From Alphaproteobacteria bacterium (lineage in GTDB: Bacteria; Pseudomonadota; Alphaproteobacteria; Rhodobacterales; Rhodobacteraceae): 64,000 nt of DNA. The notes beneath the pieces were generated by a model. That model was given only the letters and a program-made list of their open reading frames with translations, had not been told where the DNA came from and did not search any database. The stretch is taken from positions 25,148 to 89,147 of the forward strand of contig JAUIDE010000005.1 of the NCBI GenBank assembly GCA_030429105.1, written 5' to 3'. A program made the translations under genes and the position numbers. Shown in pieces: positions 1 through 8,720 of the stretch (position 1 is the stretch's first letter; the number at the start of each line of letters is the position of its first letter).

Positions 1-255
1 GGCGAGGCGCTCGACGATGCCGGTCACGTTGCCGTTGGAGACGCGGAGGGCGGCGGAGAGGGCGGTCATGCGGAGGCCGCCGGGGTTGCGCTCCAGCGCG
101 GAGAGCACGTCGAACCTCGGCAGGGTGGAGCCGTGCTCCGCCCGGAGACGCTCCCGCAGCTCCCCCTCGATGGCGCGGGTCGCCTTCAGGAGCCGCAGCC
201 AGAGGCGGAGCCGCGCCTTCGACGCGGCCTCCGTTATGGGCCGCGCCTCGTTCAC
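1..255 (-). CDS. MarR-family transcriptional regulator (3' end outside window)
   Basis: Partial gene of which the first 85 codons are visible, starting at GTG on position 255. That start overlaps the TGA of the preceding dehydrogenase gene in a GTGA arrangement, so it is probably translated with it. The translation has an N-terminal amphipathic helix (residues about 12-40) followed by a winged-helix part with TLPRFDVLSALERNPGG and then MTALSAALRVSNGNVTGIV, the helix-turn-helix pattern of MarR regulators. MarR proteins commonly repress aromatic-acid and aryl-CoA degradation operons and release DNA on binding the CoA thioester. Lying at the end of such an operon, it likely controls it through the palindromes at 3356-3389. 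The effector is not visible. Family assignment is good; the role is inferred. Confidence 0.8.
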   Translation of the reverse strand, partial: MNEARPITEAASKARLRLWLRLLKATRAIEGELRERLRAEHGSTLPRFDVLSALERNPGGLRMTALSAALRVSNGNVTGIVERLA

Positions 256-1013
256 ACCTGACCCCCGGAAATCGGGATCGCCTGCGCCGTCACGGCGCCG
301 GAGCCCGGCCCGCAGAGCCAGAGCGCGGCGGCGGCGACTTCATCGGGCTCGATCATCCGGCCGAACGGGTTTACGTCCCGGAGGGAGGCGAGGGCCTCCT
401 CCGGGCTGATCTTCGCCTTGCCGACGATGTTTTCCACCGAGCGGTCGATGATCGGCGTCGCGACATAGCCGGGGCAGAGGGCGTTCACCGTCACGCCCGT
501 CTTCAGCACCTCGTCCGCCGCGCATTTCATCAGGCCGAGCACGGCGTGCTTCGACGCGCAATAGGCGGCGCCATAGGCGAAGCCGCCGAGCCCGGCGACG
601 GAGGAGACGATGATGACCCGGCCCCAGCCGCGCTCTGCCATCGGCTTCAGCACCTCCCGCGTGCAGAGCATGACGCCCTCCACATTCGTCGCCTGGACCT
701 TCCGCCAGAAATCGAGCGTGATCTTGTGGACCGGCGCCGTCTCCGCGATGCCGGCGTTCGGGACCATGATGTCGATGACGCCCTGCGCGGCGATGGTCTC
801 CACCACCTCCCGCTCGCTTGTCACGTCCATCAGTGACCAGGTGACGCGTGGGCTCTTCGCCGCCGTCTCCTCCAGCGGGCCTTCGCGCCGGCCGGTGATG
901 TGGACTTGCGCCCCGGCGTCGGCCAGCGCCAGCGCGATGGCGGCGCCGATGCCGGTGCCTCCGCCGGTGACGAAGGCGCGCTTGCCGGAAAGATCGGCGC
1001 GAAGATCGGTCAT
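252..1013 (-). CDS. SDR-family oxidoreductase, probable 3-hydroxyacyl-CoA dehydrogenase
   Basis: A 253-residue classical short-chain dehydrogenase/reductase. The Rossmann nucleotide motif TGGGTGIG is at residues 16-23, NAG at 86-88, the catalytic serine at about 138, and Tyr151-x3-Lys155 (YCASK). The ATG at 1013 is preferred to upstream in-frame starts because it shares one base with the stop codon of the upstream monooxygenase (TGATG) and gives a normal SDR N-terminus. Between a 2-aminobenzoyl-CoA/salicylyl-CoA-type monooxygenase and a MarR regulator, it most likely oxidises a hydroxyacyl-CoA after ring opening. Substrate cannot be read from sequence; an alternative is a general 3-oxoacyl reductase. 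Confidence 0.85.
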   Translation of the reverse strand: MTDLRADLSGKRAFVTGGGTGIGAAIALALADAGAQVHITGRREGPLEETAAKSPRVTWSLMDVTSEREVVETIAAQGVIDIMVPNAGIAETAPVHKITLDFWRKVQATNVEGVMLCTREVLKPMAERGWGRVIIVSSVAGLGGFAYGAAYCASKHAVLGLMKCAADEVLKTGVTVNALCPGYVATPIIDRSVENIVGKAKISPEEALASLRDVNPFGRMIEPDEVAAAALWLCGPGSGAVTAQAIPISGGQV

Positions 1014-3304
1014 CAGACTTTCCCCAAGGTTTCCGCCCGCTCCGCGAGCCGCTGCATCTGTTCGCGGCCCGCCAGATAGGGCAGGGGCCACGGCTCCCGA
1101 TCATCGCCCAGCGCCATCGCCGCGTGAAGGGTCCAGTACGGATTGGAGAGATGCGGCCGCGCGAGGCAGACGAGATCGGCCCGCCCCGCCATCAGGATCG
1201 AGTTGGCGTGGTCCGGTTCGTAGATGTTGCCGACCGCCATGGTGGCGATCCCGGCCTCGTTGCGGATGCGGTCCGAGAACGGGGTCTGGAACATGCGGCC
1301 ATACACAGGGCGAGCCACCGGCGTCGTCTGCCCGGCCGAGACGTCGATCACGTCCGCCCCGGCTTCGGCGAAGGCGCGGGCGATCTCCACGGCCTCTTCC
1401 GGCGTCACGCCATCCTCCCCCACCCAGTCGGTCGCCGAGATGCGGACGGACATCGGCTTTTCCGCCGGCCAGACGGCGCGCATCGCGGCGAAGACCTCGA
1501 GCGGATAGCGGAGCCGGTTTTCGAGCGGGCCGCCGTACTCATCCGTCCTGACGTTGGAGACGGGAGTGATGAAGGAAGAGAGGAGATAGCCGTGAGCGGC
1601 GTGGAGCTCGATCATGTCGAAACCCGCGCGCGCGGCCATTGCCGCGGCGGCGACGAACTCCGCCTTCACCCGGTCCATGTCCGCCCGGTCCATCGCCTTC
1701 GGCGCGGCGTTGCGCGGCGACCAGGGAAGGGCGGAGGCGGAGAGGAGGGGCCAGTTGCCCTCTTTCAGGGGCGCATCCATCTCCTCCCAGCCGAGCTGGG
1801 TGGAGCCCTTCCGCCCGGAATGGCCGATCTGGCAGCAGATCTTCGCCTCGGTCTCGGCATGGACGAAATCGACGAGGCGCTTCCACCCCGCCTCGTGCTC
1901 CGGCGCATAGAGGCCGGGGCAGCCCGGCGTGATCCGTCCCTCCGCGCTCACGCAGGTCATCTCGGTATAGACAAGCCCGGCCCCGCCCTTCGCTCGCTCG
2001 CCATAATGGACGAGGTGCCAATCGGTCGGCGCGCCATCCTTCGCCTTGTACTGCGCCATTGGGGAGACGACGATGCGGTTCTTCAGTTCCATTTTCCGAA
2101 GCCGGAACGGCGCGAACATCGGCGCGCGGACGGGGGCGTTTCCGTTCACACCCGCCGCTGTCTGGAACCAGCGCTCCGCGCCCTCCAGCCACTCCGCGTC
2201 CCGCATCCGCAGGTTCTCATGGCTGATTCGCTGCGAGCGGGTGAGGAGCGAATAGGCGAACTGCTCGGGCGCAAGGTGGAGATAGCGCTCCACCTCCTCG
2301 AACCATTCCATCGAATTGCGAGCCGCCGATTGCAGCTTCAGCACTTCGAGCCGCCGTTCTTCCTGATACTTGGCGAAGGCGGCCTCGATGCTTGGCTCCG
2401 TCGTCAGGTACTCCGCCAGCGCGATGGCGCTTTCGAGCGCCAGCTTGGTGCCCGAGCCGATGGAGAAATGGGCGGTCGCCGAAGCGTCCCCCATCAGGAC
2501 GATGTTGCCGTGATGCCAGCTCTCGCAGAGAACGCGCGGGAAGTTGAGCCAGGCGGAACCGCGGAGATGCTTCGCGTTGGAGAGGAGCGCGTGCCCGCCA
2601 AGATGCTTCGCGAAGATGCGCTCGCAGGTCGCGACGCTTTCCTCCTGCGTCATGCCGCCGAAGCCGTATGCGTCCCATGTCCCCTGGCTGCATTCGACGA
2701 TGAAGGTCGCCGTCTCCGCATCGAACTGGTAGGCGTGGGCCCAGACCCAGCCCTTCTCCGTGTTCTCGAAGATGAAGGTGAAGGCGTCGTCGAACTTCGC
2801 CTTCGTGCCGAGCCAGCAGAATTTCAGCTTCCGGAGGTCGATATCCGGCCGGAACGTTTCCGCCAGCGCCGTGCGCGTGCGGGAGTTGAGCCCGTCGCAG
2901 GCGACGACGACGTCGTAGCGGGCGGCATAGTCCTCTGCGCTTTCCACCTCCGTCTCGAACCGGAGATCGACGCCAAGGGCGCGCGCCCGCTCCTGCAGAA
3001 GAAGGAGGAGCCGCATCCGCCCGATGCCGCAGAAGCCGTGCCCGCGGGAGAGGGTCCGATGGCCGTCATGGACGACGGCGATATCGTCCCAATAGGCGAA
3101 ATGCGCGCGGATCGCGGCGGCGCTCTCCGCGTCGTTCCGGGCGAGATTGTCCAGCGTCTCGTCGGAGAGGACGACGCCCCAGCCGAATGTATCGTCCGGC
3201 CGGTTGCGCTCGATGACGGTGATCTCCGCCTCCGGGCGGCGGAGTTTCATGGAGATGGCGAAATAGAGGCCGGCGGGCCCTCCGCCGAGGCAGGCGATCT
3301 TCAT
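1013..3304 (-). CDS. Bifunctional flavin monooxygenase / old-yellow-enzyme reductase (2-aminobenzoyl-CoA or salicylyl-CoA hydroxylase type)
   Basis: A 763-residue two-domain flavoprotein. The N-terminal half (about 1-375) is a class A FAD monooxygenase with the dinucleotide motif [11 protein letters not shown] near residue 8, the [16 protein letters not shown] segment typical of this subfamily, and [20 protein letters not shown] near residue 275. The C-terminal half (about 395-763) is an old yellow enzyme FMN domain with [34 protein letters not shown], and a conserved barrel. This fusion is known from Azoarcus 2-aminobenzoyl-CoA monooxygenase/reductase and from enzymes annotated as bifunctional salicylyl-CoA 5-hydroxylase; both dearomatise a CoA-activated ring. 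A GGGAG ribosome site lies about 8 bases before ATG. First gene of the operon with the SDR and MarR genes. Which substrate applies cannot be decided here. Confidence 0.9.
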   Translation of the reverse strand: MKIACLGGGPAGLYFAISMKLRRPEAEITVIERNRPDDTFGWGVVLSDETLDNLARNDAESAAAIRAHFAYWDDIAVVHDGHRTLSRGHGFCGIGRMRLLLLLQERARALGVDLRFETEVESAEDYAARYDVVVACDGLNSRTRTALAETFRPDIDLRKLKFCWLGTKAKFDDAFTFIFENTEKGWVWAHAYQFDAETATFIVECSQGTWDAYGFGGMTQEESVATCERIFAKHLGGHALLSNAKHLRGSAWLNFPRVLCESWHHGNIVLMGDASATAHFSIGSGTKLALESAIALAEYLTTEPSIEAAFAKYQEERRLEVLKLQSAARNSMEWFEEVERYLHLAPEQFAYSLLTRSQRISHENLRMRDAEWLEGAERWFQTAAGVNGNAPVRAPMFAPFRLRKMELKNRIVVSPMAQYKAKDGAPTDWHLVHYGERAKGGAGLVYTEMTCVSAEGRITPGCPGLYAPEHEAGWKRLVDFVHAETEAKICCQIGHSGRKGSTQLGWEEMDAPLKEGNWPLLSASALPWSPRNAAPKAMDRADMDRVKAEFVAAAAMAARAGFDMIELHAAHGYLLSSFITPVSNVRTDEYGGPLENRLRYPLEVFAAMRAVWPAEKPMSVRISATDWVGEDGVTPEEAVEIARAFAEAGADVIDVSAGQTTPVARPVYGRMFQTPFSDRIRNEAGIATMAVGNIYEPDHANSILMAGRADLVCLARPHLSNPYWTLHAAMALGDDREPWPLPYLAGREQMQRLAERAETLGKV

Positions 3305-3355
3305 CCGCGCGCTCCCATCCCCGAGTCGTTACCAGGAGGCTAACGCGGGCGGAAG

Positions 3356-3389
3356 ATATTTCAAGCATGAAACTTCAAGCTGGAAATAT
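3356..3389. promoter_or_regulatory. Tandem palindrome, candidate MarR operator
   Basis: In the 90-bp gap upstream of the monooxygenase start, ATATTTCAAGC (3356-3366) and GCTGGAAATAT (3379-3389) form an inverted repeat matching at 10 of 11 positions around a 12-bp spacer. Inside it are two adjacent related 14-bp sites, TTTCAAGCATGAAA (3359-3372) and CTTCAAGCTGGAAA (3373-3386), the first containing the perfect palindrome TTTCA-N4-TGAAA. Size and symmetry fit dimeric MarR binding sites, and the regulator is encoded in the same operon. The arrangement is seen in the sequence; binding is inferred. Confidence 0.6.
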
Positions 3390-3394
3390 TTTGC

Positions 3395-4768
3395 TCAGGG
3401 GCGCCCGGGCGTTCCGCCCTCGCCGAGATCCCACCAGAGACCGGCCATGATCGCGAGCCCCTCCCGCAGGATCGGGCGGAGCGCGTGCTCGTCCGGCGCG
3501 TGCTGGGAGCAGCCGGAATAGGAATGGGGAACCCAGATCGTGGGCATTCCAAGCGTATCCGTGAACTCCTCATTTGGGAGCGAGCCGCCGAGATTGGGGA
3601 GGATGGCGGGGCGCCGGCCCGTTGTCCGCTCCAGCGACGCGGCGGCCCAGCGCGCCCAGGGCGCATCGGGGTCGAGCCGCGTGGCGGTGAACGCCACGTC
3701 AGCCGAGTCGGAGACATCCACATCCGCGAAACCCTCTCGGGCGAGATGACGGCGGAGCGCGGGAAGAATCTCCTTCGGGTCCGTCCCGACGACGAAGCGT
3801 AACTGGCAGCGCGCCCGCGCGCGCCCGGCGATGGCGTTGACGGGCGAAGCCGGGTCCCCGTGGTCCACGGCCAGCACAGCGAAGCTGTTCCAGCCGAAGA
3901 CGCGCTCGGACGGGGTGAGGTCGGGCTCGCCCCATCCCTCTTCGAATCCCTCCACCGGGCACTCCGCCAGGGCGGCGCGGACCGCTGGGGTGAGGCTGCC
4001 GGGTCGCCATTCTGGAACACGAAGAGCGCCACGCGCATCGATGATCGCCGCGAGCGCATGAGCGAGGCGGATCATCGGGTCCGCGATCAGCCCGCCCCAG
4101 TTGCCCGAATGCCGCCCGCCGGCGCGGAGGTCGACCGTGAGGTCGAAGGAGAGGCCGCCGCGCGCGCCCATGAAGAGTGTCGGCCGGTCCGGCGCCAGCC
4201 GCGGACCGTCGGAGGCGATCAGAACATCGGCGGAGAGCGCCTCCCGCTCAGCCACGAAGATCTCGTGCAGGCCGAGCGAGCCCGCCTCCTCCCCCATCTC
4301 GATCACGAGGCGGAGCGTGAAGCCGAGCCGCCCGCCCCGCGCTCTCAGCGCCGCTTCGAGCGCGGTGAGGTTGACGAGATGCTGCCCCTTGTTGTCCGCT
4401 GTTCCGCGGCCATAGAGCCGGTCCCCCGCCCGGTCGAGCGTCCAGGGCGAGCGGCCGTCGCGCCAGCGCCCCTCCATTCCGGGCACCACGTCCCCGTGCC
4501 CGTAGGAGAGGACGACCGGCCCCGCCTCCTCACGCCGCTCCGCGATGAGAAAAGGCCCGCCACTGCGCGGGTTCTCGAGGATGCGGAACGTAAAGCCCAT
4601 CGGCTCCAGCATCGGGCGTATCGCCTCCTCAAGATAACGCCGGAGGTCCGGCCCCGCGCCGGGGCGCTGGCTCTCGGTCGGCAGGGCGACGAGACGGGCG
4701 AGCGACGCCTCGAAGGCGCCGCTGTCAAAAGCGGCCTCGGCGGCGGCGATGGCGGCTTCGCGGGTCAT
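3395..4768 (-). CDS. M20 family metallopeptidase
   Basis: A 457-residue zinc hydrolase of the ArgE/DapE/carboxypeptidase G2 family. Metal and catalytic residues are in place: YGHGDVVPG gives His91 and Asp93, GRGTADNKGQH gives Asp125, and MGEEAGS gives the general base Glu160 and metal ligand Glu161. The dimerisation insert follows (GARGGLSFDLTVDL onward), and a C-terminal histidine is present in WVPHSYSGCSQHAPDEH. Such enzymes cleave peptides or N-acyl amino acids in the cytoplasm. ATG at 4768 is preferred to the GTG-like start 30 bases upstream because it opens a typical N-terminus. It lies upstream of, and in the same direction as, the aryl-CoA operon but is separated from it by the operator region. 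Substrate unknown. Confidence 0.88.
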   Translation of the reverse strand: MTREAAIAAAEAAFDSGAFEASLARLVALPTESQRPGAGPDLRRYLEEAIRPMLEPMGFTFRILENPRSGGPFLIAERREEAGPVVLSYGHGDVVPGMEGRWRDGRSPWTLDRAGDRLYGRGTADNKGQHLVNLTALEAALRARGGRLGFTLRLVIEMGEEAGSLGLHEIFVAEREALSADVLIASDGPRLAPDRPTLFMGARGGLSFDLTVDLRAGGRHSGNWGGLIADPMIRLAHALAAIIDARGALRVPEWRPGSLTPAVRAALAECPVEGFEEGWGEPDLTPSERVFGWNSFAVLAVDHGDPASPVNAIAGRARARCQLRFVVGTDPKEILPALRRHLAREGFADVDVSDSADVAFTATRLDPDAPWARWAAASLERTTGRRPAILPNLGGSLPNEEFTDTLGMPTIWVPHSYSGCSQHAPDEHALRPILREGLAIMAGLWWDLGEGGTPGRP

Positions 4769-4989
4769 ACTTCGGCGCCTCCATCGCGCATTGTGCATTA
4801 TGCGGTTGCGGGAGAATTCGCGCCGCCTTAGCGAAGGGTTAGCGATCCGCGGTCAAGAAGTCGACCATGCGCGCTTTTTCGCCCGTAAGGCGATTGATCG
4901 CGCTGCGGATTCGGGCGAGATTGCACCTGCGAAGGGCCGGTCACTTGGGGAATGTCAGTTGAGCGTTGCTCGGAGCGATAGGCGTCATC

Positions 4990-5957
4990 ATGCCTGCTGA
5001 CGCGGGTCAATCGCCCGCGGCGACAGTAGAGCTGTCGGTCATCGTGCCGGTCTTCAACGAGGAAGAGACGATTCCGCTCTTCCTCGCGTCGGTGCCGCGG
5101 ATCCTGCGTGAGATCGGCGTCGAGCACGAGATCATCTTCATCGACGACGGCAGCAGCGACCGGACATGCGCCGTCGTCGAGGCGGCCTCGCGCGAGAACC
5201 CGAATGTCCGGCTGATACAGCTCAGGCCGCGGGCCGCGCGGTGATCCCCATGGACGTGGACATGCAGGACCCGCCGGAACTGATCCGCGAGTTCGTGCGG
5301 CTTTGGCGCGAGGGCTATGACGTTGTCTATGGCCAGCGGGTCTCCCGCGAGAGCGACACCGGGACCAAGCGGATGACGGCGGGCCTCTTCTACCGCATCT
5401 TCAACAAGATGTCGGACACGAAGATCCACCCGAATGTCGGCGATTACCGGCTTATGAGCCGCGCCGCCGTCGACGCGACGCTGACATTGCGGGAACGCAA
5501 CCGCTTCATGAAGGGCATCTTCGCCTGGGTCGGCTTCCGCTCCGTCGCCGTTCCCTATGAGCGGCCGGTGCGCTCGGCGGGGACAACGAAGTTCAACTAC
5601 TGGCGGCTCTGGAACTTCGCGCTGGACGGGATCACGAGCTTTTCGACCATTCCGCTCCGGATCTGGACCTATGTGGGCCTGACGGTGGCGGCGGCGGCGA
5701 TCGTCTATATGGTGACGATCATCCTGCGCACCTGGATGTTCGGCAGCGACGTGCCCGGCTACGCCTCCCTCATGGTCGTGCTGCTGCTGCTCGGGGCCAT
5801 CCAGCTAATCTCCCTCGGCGTGATCGGCGAGTATCTGTCCCGCCTCTATGTCGAGTCGAAGCAGCGGCCGATCTACTACGTTCAGCGTTCCTTGGGTTTT
5901 CCGGCGCATACCCCGCAGGAGACTGCGCCGCCGCCCGCCGGGCGCGCGCGGGCCTGA
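4990..5957 (+). pseudogene. GtrB/DPM1-type family 2 glycosyltransferase, broken by a deletion-frameshift
   Basis: Two reading frames together encode one GT2 polyprenyl-phosphate glycosyltransferase. The first part (4990-5244) has SVIVPVFNEEETIPLFL and the metal-binding IIFIDDGSSD and runs to VRLIQL. The second frame resumes at GRAVIPMDVDMQDPPEL and continues through two C-terminal membrane helices to the usual end. The conserved block between them, normally close to SRNFGKEAALTAGLD in this family, is missing and the frame changes around 5222-5235, so about 50 bases (a number giving remainder 1 on division by 3) appear lost. Neither fragment should be active. It precedes gtrA and a large membrane protein in the usual order of O-antigen or lipid glycosylation sets. 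An assembly or sequencing error is the alternative. Confidence 0.82.
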
Positions 5958-5984
5958 ATCCGCTCCGGACAGGGAGACGCGCCG

Positions 5985-6371
5985 ATGCTTGTGGGTGAAA
6001 TCGTCAGATTCGGGGTTACCGGCGTCGCCGCGACGCTCGCGCATCTCGCTGTCTTCGCGCTGTTGTTCGATGCGATCGGTCTCTATGCGCCGCTCGCCAA
6101 CGGTCTCTCGGCGGTGTTCGCTAGCGTGGTGAGCTATGTCGGGCAAAGATACTGGGTGTTCGGCGACCGCGCCGCCGGCGCGAGCCGCGCACGCATCATT
6201 CGGTTCGCAATATCCCTCGGTCTCGCGGCGATCAGCCACGCCGCGATTCTTTGGGCCGCGCTTCACCTATTCGGCCTTGACCCGTATGTCGGCGCGGTGC
6301 TGGCGATCGTGATCGTTCCGGCCATGAGCTTTGCGATCAACCGCTTCTGGGTTTTCGGCGCCGCGACCTGA
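5985..6371 (+). CDS. GtrA-family membrane protein (putative polyprenyl-glucose flippase)
   Basis: A 128-residue protein with four hydrophobic helices and the GtrA hallmarks EIVRFGVTGVAATLAHLAVF at the N-terminus and FAINRFWVF at the C-terminus, plus SYVGQRYWVF in the middle. GtrA proteins are thought to move undecaprenyl- or related lipid-linked sugars across the inner membrane for a GtrB-made donor. It follows the broken gtrB-like gene by 27 bases and is followed by a coupled membrane protein, so the three form one transcription unit. Since the donor-making gene is disrupted, its function may be lost unless another GtrB exists. Confidence 0.88.
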   Translation: MLVGEIVRFGVTGVAATLAHLAVFALLFDAIGLYAPLANGLSAVFASVVSYVGQRYWVFGDRAAGASRARIIRFAISLGLAAISHAAILWAALHLFGLDPYVGAVLAIVIVPAMSFAINRFWVFGAAT

Positions 6372-7864
6372 TGCGCCGGCAGAGGGACAAGATGGTGGAC
6401 TACAGAATGCGCCTTGTCGCCGTCATCGTCTTTCTGGCGCTGATGATTCCGATCATGATGACGCCGATCATCCCGGTGATCGACTTCTACTATCATGTCC
6501 TTCGCTACTATGTGCTCGCCGGCGAGATCGAGGGCGCAGAGGCGTTCTATCAACCGAACTGGCAGGTTCTGCCGAATCTCGGCCTCGACATCATCGGGCT
6601 CGGGGTGGCCCAGCTCTTTCCGCCGCTGCTCGGCGCGAAGCTGATCTTCGCCCTGCTCGTCGGCGGCTTCTACTGGGCGGGCCTCGCGGCGGCGACGGCG
6701 CTTTCGGGGCGCCTTCAGCCGGCGGCGATCGCCATCTTCGCCATCGCATCCTACAGCCACATCCTCTCCTGGGGGTTCTCCAACTTCCTCCTCGGCCTGT
6801 CGCTGGCGATGCTCTGTTTCGCAATATGGGTCAGGATGGAGGGAAGGCCTGTCGCGCAGGTAGCCGTAGCGGCGGCGCTCGGCCTTCTCATCATGATCGT
6901 TCACGCCTTTTCCTTCATGGTCTGGGGTCTGCTGCTCGCCTGCTACGAACTCGGGCGGCTTGGGCCGAACCGTCGCGATTACATCGCGAGACTGCCCCTG
7001 CGGTGGCTTCGCCTCGCTCCCGTCGCCCTGCCGGCCTTCGTTTTCTTCCTCGCAAGCGAGACGGCGGGCGGCGGCGAGCCGATCACCACGTCGATCGCCA
7101 GCCTCATGGGCTACGCCGAAGCCGGCCAGCTCTGGGAGCGGCTGATCCAGGAGGTGTGGAACCGCGCCTATAGTTTCCTCAGGGTATCCGAGTCAGGCGT
7201 CCTCCCGCTCGACATCGCGCTCGGCCTCGCGCTCTGGGGCGTGATCGCGGCGCTTCTGGTGAGTGGCGCGATGCGGCTTGACCGCCGGATCATTCCGGCG
7301 CTGATCCTCTTCGCCCTGCTTGTCGTTCTCACCCCGCCGCGGTTCTTCGGAGTGGGCGTGGTCGATGCGCGGATACCGCTCGTTCTGATCTGTCTCTTCG
7401 CGCTCGCGCTGCGGCCCGGAGCCCAGGAGCGGTGGCGCGCGGCGCCGTTCGTTCTGGCCGGTCTCGTCATCGTCAAGATTGGCGCGATGATCTTCAGCTA
7501 CGCCAGCCTCGCGCCGCGATACGCCGAATTCGTCGCCTCGGCTCCGGCGCTCCGGCCCGGCGCGATCCTGGCCGCACGGCTCCCGCTGGAGCGGGTGGAC
7601 CGGGAGGGGCGCAAGTTTTGCGCGCCGCTCGCGCCCGTCGCCGGCATGATGCGCTCTCTTGGCGTTCCGACCTTCGCGATCGCGACCCAGCAGCCGATCC
7701 GCCTCACCGGGGCGCTTCATGAGGCGCTCGAAAAACAAGCCGGCCCGGATGCGCTGGCGGCGGGTTTCGACTATTTCATCGTGTGTCGTGGTCTCGAAGG
7801 CGTCGAATACGGGCCGCCCCTCATCGAGGGCGAGGGCTGGCGCGTCTACGCCCGAGAGCCGTGA
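6371..7864 (+). CDS. Multi-span membrane protein, GtrC-like position
   Basis: A 497-residue integral membrane protein with roughly ten to eleven hydrophobic helices. The ATG at 6371 shares a base with the gtrA stop (TGATG). Its early loop contains a short acidic and tyrosine-rich stretch (PVIDFYYHVLRYYVL) where GT-C glycosyltransferases usually carry their catalytic acidic residue, and a soluble C-terminal domain follows the last helix (about residue 385 to the end). Position after gtrB and gtrA suggests it transfers the sugar to a periplasmic acceptor. I do not recognise a named family, so the GT-C idea rests on topology and context. Confidence 0.7.
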   Translation: MRRQRDKMVDYRMRLVAVIVFLALMIPIMMTPIIPVIDFYYHVLRYYVLAGEIEGAEAFYQPNWQVLPNLGLDIIGLGVAQLFPPLLGAKLIFALLVGGFYWAGLAAATALSGRLQPAAIAIFAIASYSHILSWGFSNFLLGLSLAMLCFAIWVRMEGRPVAQVAVAAALGLLIMIVHAFSFMVWGLLLACYELGRLGPNRRDYIARLPLRWLRLAPVALPAFVFFLASETAGGGEPITTSIASLMGYAEAGQLWERLIQEVWNRAYSFLRVSESGVLPLDIALGLALWGVIAALLVSGAMRLDRRIIPALILFALLVVLTPPRFFGVGVVDARIPLVLICLFALALRPGAQERWRAAPFVLAGLVIVKIGAMIFSYASLAPRYAEFVASAPALRPGAILAARLPLERVDREGRKFCAPLAPVAGMMRSLGVPTFAIATQQPIRLTGALHEALEKQAGPDALAAGFDYFIVCRGLEGVEYGPPLIEGEGWRVYAREP

Positions 7865-7883
7865 AAGCGCGACAACGGGTGGC

Positions 7884-8720
7884 CTAACCGACCGCTCCGG
7901 TCCGCCGGGCTTCCGCCCGAGCCTTCACCTCATAGGCGACCGCTCCGAGGATCGTGATCGCGATGATGAGGAAGGCGAGCGCGCTGATCGAGGGGTCCGT
8001 GCCAAGCCTCACCTTCGAGGCGAGAACGGTGGTCAGCGTCTTTTCTGGCAGGATGGTGAACACGGTGGTGTTGTAGTTCTCGAAGCTCGTGAGGAAGGCC
8101 AGCACCGCGGCGGAGAAGATCGCCGGGCGGAGGAACGGCACGAGGATCTTGAGGAAGACCTGCACGTGGCTCGCCCCGAGATCCAGCGCAGCCTCCTCCT
8201 GCGCGCGGTCGAAACGCTGCAGCCGTGCGAGGAAGATCAGCATGCAATAGGCGGAGATGAAGCTCGCCTGACCCATCACGGTCAAGAAATAGCCGTCGAA
8301 GAAGAACGAGGAAAAGGAGGCGCCCGTCGCCGTTCCGAGCCGGTCCCAGAACACCTTGGTCGAGACGCCGATTATGACGCCGGGCATGAGTACGGGCGAG
8401 ACGACGATGGCGTAGTAGATGGAGCGCGCTCGGGAATTGAGCTTCGTCATCAGCACCGCCGCGGCGAGGCCGATGGGAACCGAGACGAGGACGACGCCGA
8501 GCCCGATCAGGAGCGAGGTCGTCGCCCCCTCGCGGATGTCGCGGTTGGAGAAAAGCTCGACGAACCATTCCGTCGTGAACCCGCGCCAGGGCGTAACGGT
8601 CGGGAAGTCCGTCGCGTTGAAGGCGGAGGCCGACATGATGACGAGCGGGCCGAAGAGCCAAGCGAAGAACAGCAAGACATAAAAGCCGATCATCGCATTC
8701 TTGATCCGCGCCGCGCTCAT
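7884..8720 (-). CDS. potC: Polyamine ABC transporter permease (PotC/PotI type)
   Basis: A 278-residue inner-membrane permease with six helices and the cytoplasmic EAA loop (EEAALDLGASHVQVFLKILVPFLRP), which docks on the ATPase. It is one of two permeases of a spermidine/putrescine importer whose other parts are encoded directly upstream. The ATG at 8720 overlaps the potB stop (ATGA); reading frames that extend further upstream lie inside potB. It is the last gene of the operon and converges on the membrane-protein gene ending at 7864, with only 19 bases between. Confidence 0.9.
   Translation of the reverse strand: MSAARIKNAMIGFYVLLFFAWLFGPLVIMSASAFNATDFPTVTPWRGFTTEWFVELFSNRDIREGATTSLLIGLGVVLVSVPIGLAAAVLMTKLNSRARSIYYAIVVSPVLMPGVIIGVSTKVFWDRLGTATGASFSSFFFDGYFLTVMGQASFISAYCMLIFLARLQRFDRAQEEAALDLGASHVQVFLKILVPFLRPAIFSAAVLAFLTSFENYNTTVFTILPEKTLTTVLASKVRLGTDPSISALAFLIIAITILGAVAYEVKARAEARRTGAVG

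Noticed and set aside
1124..3343. 739-residue open frame on the plus strand
   Set aside because: Lies entirely antisense to the monooxygenase gene; the protein is Arg/Pro/Asp/Gly-rich without domains, as expected for the complementary strand of a GC-rich gene.
5166..5957. Complete 263-residue glycosyltransferase starting at 5166, or a programmed frameshift
   Set aside because: The first 28 residues are an out-of-frame shadow, and a conserved block is missing, which a ribosomal frameshift would not explain. A deletion fits better.
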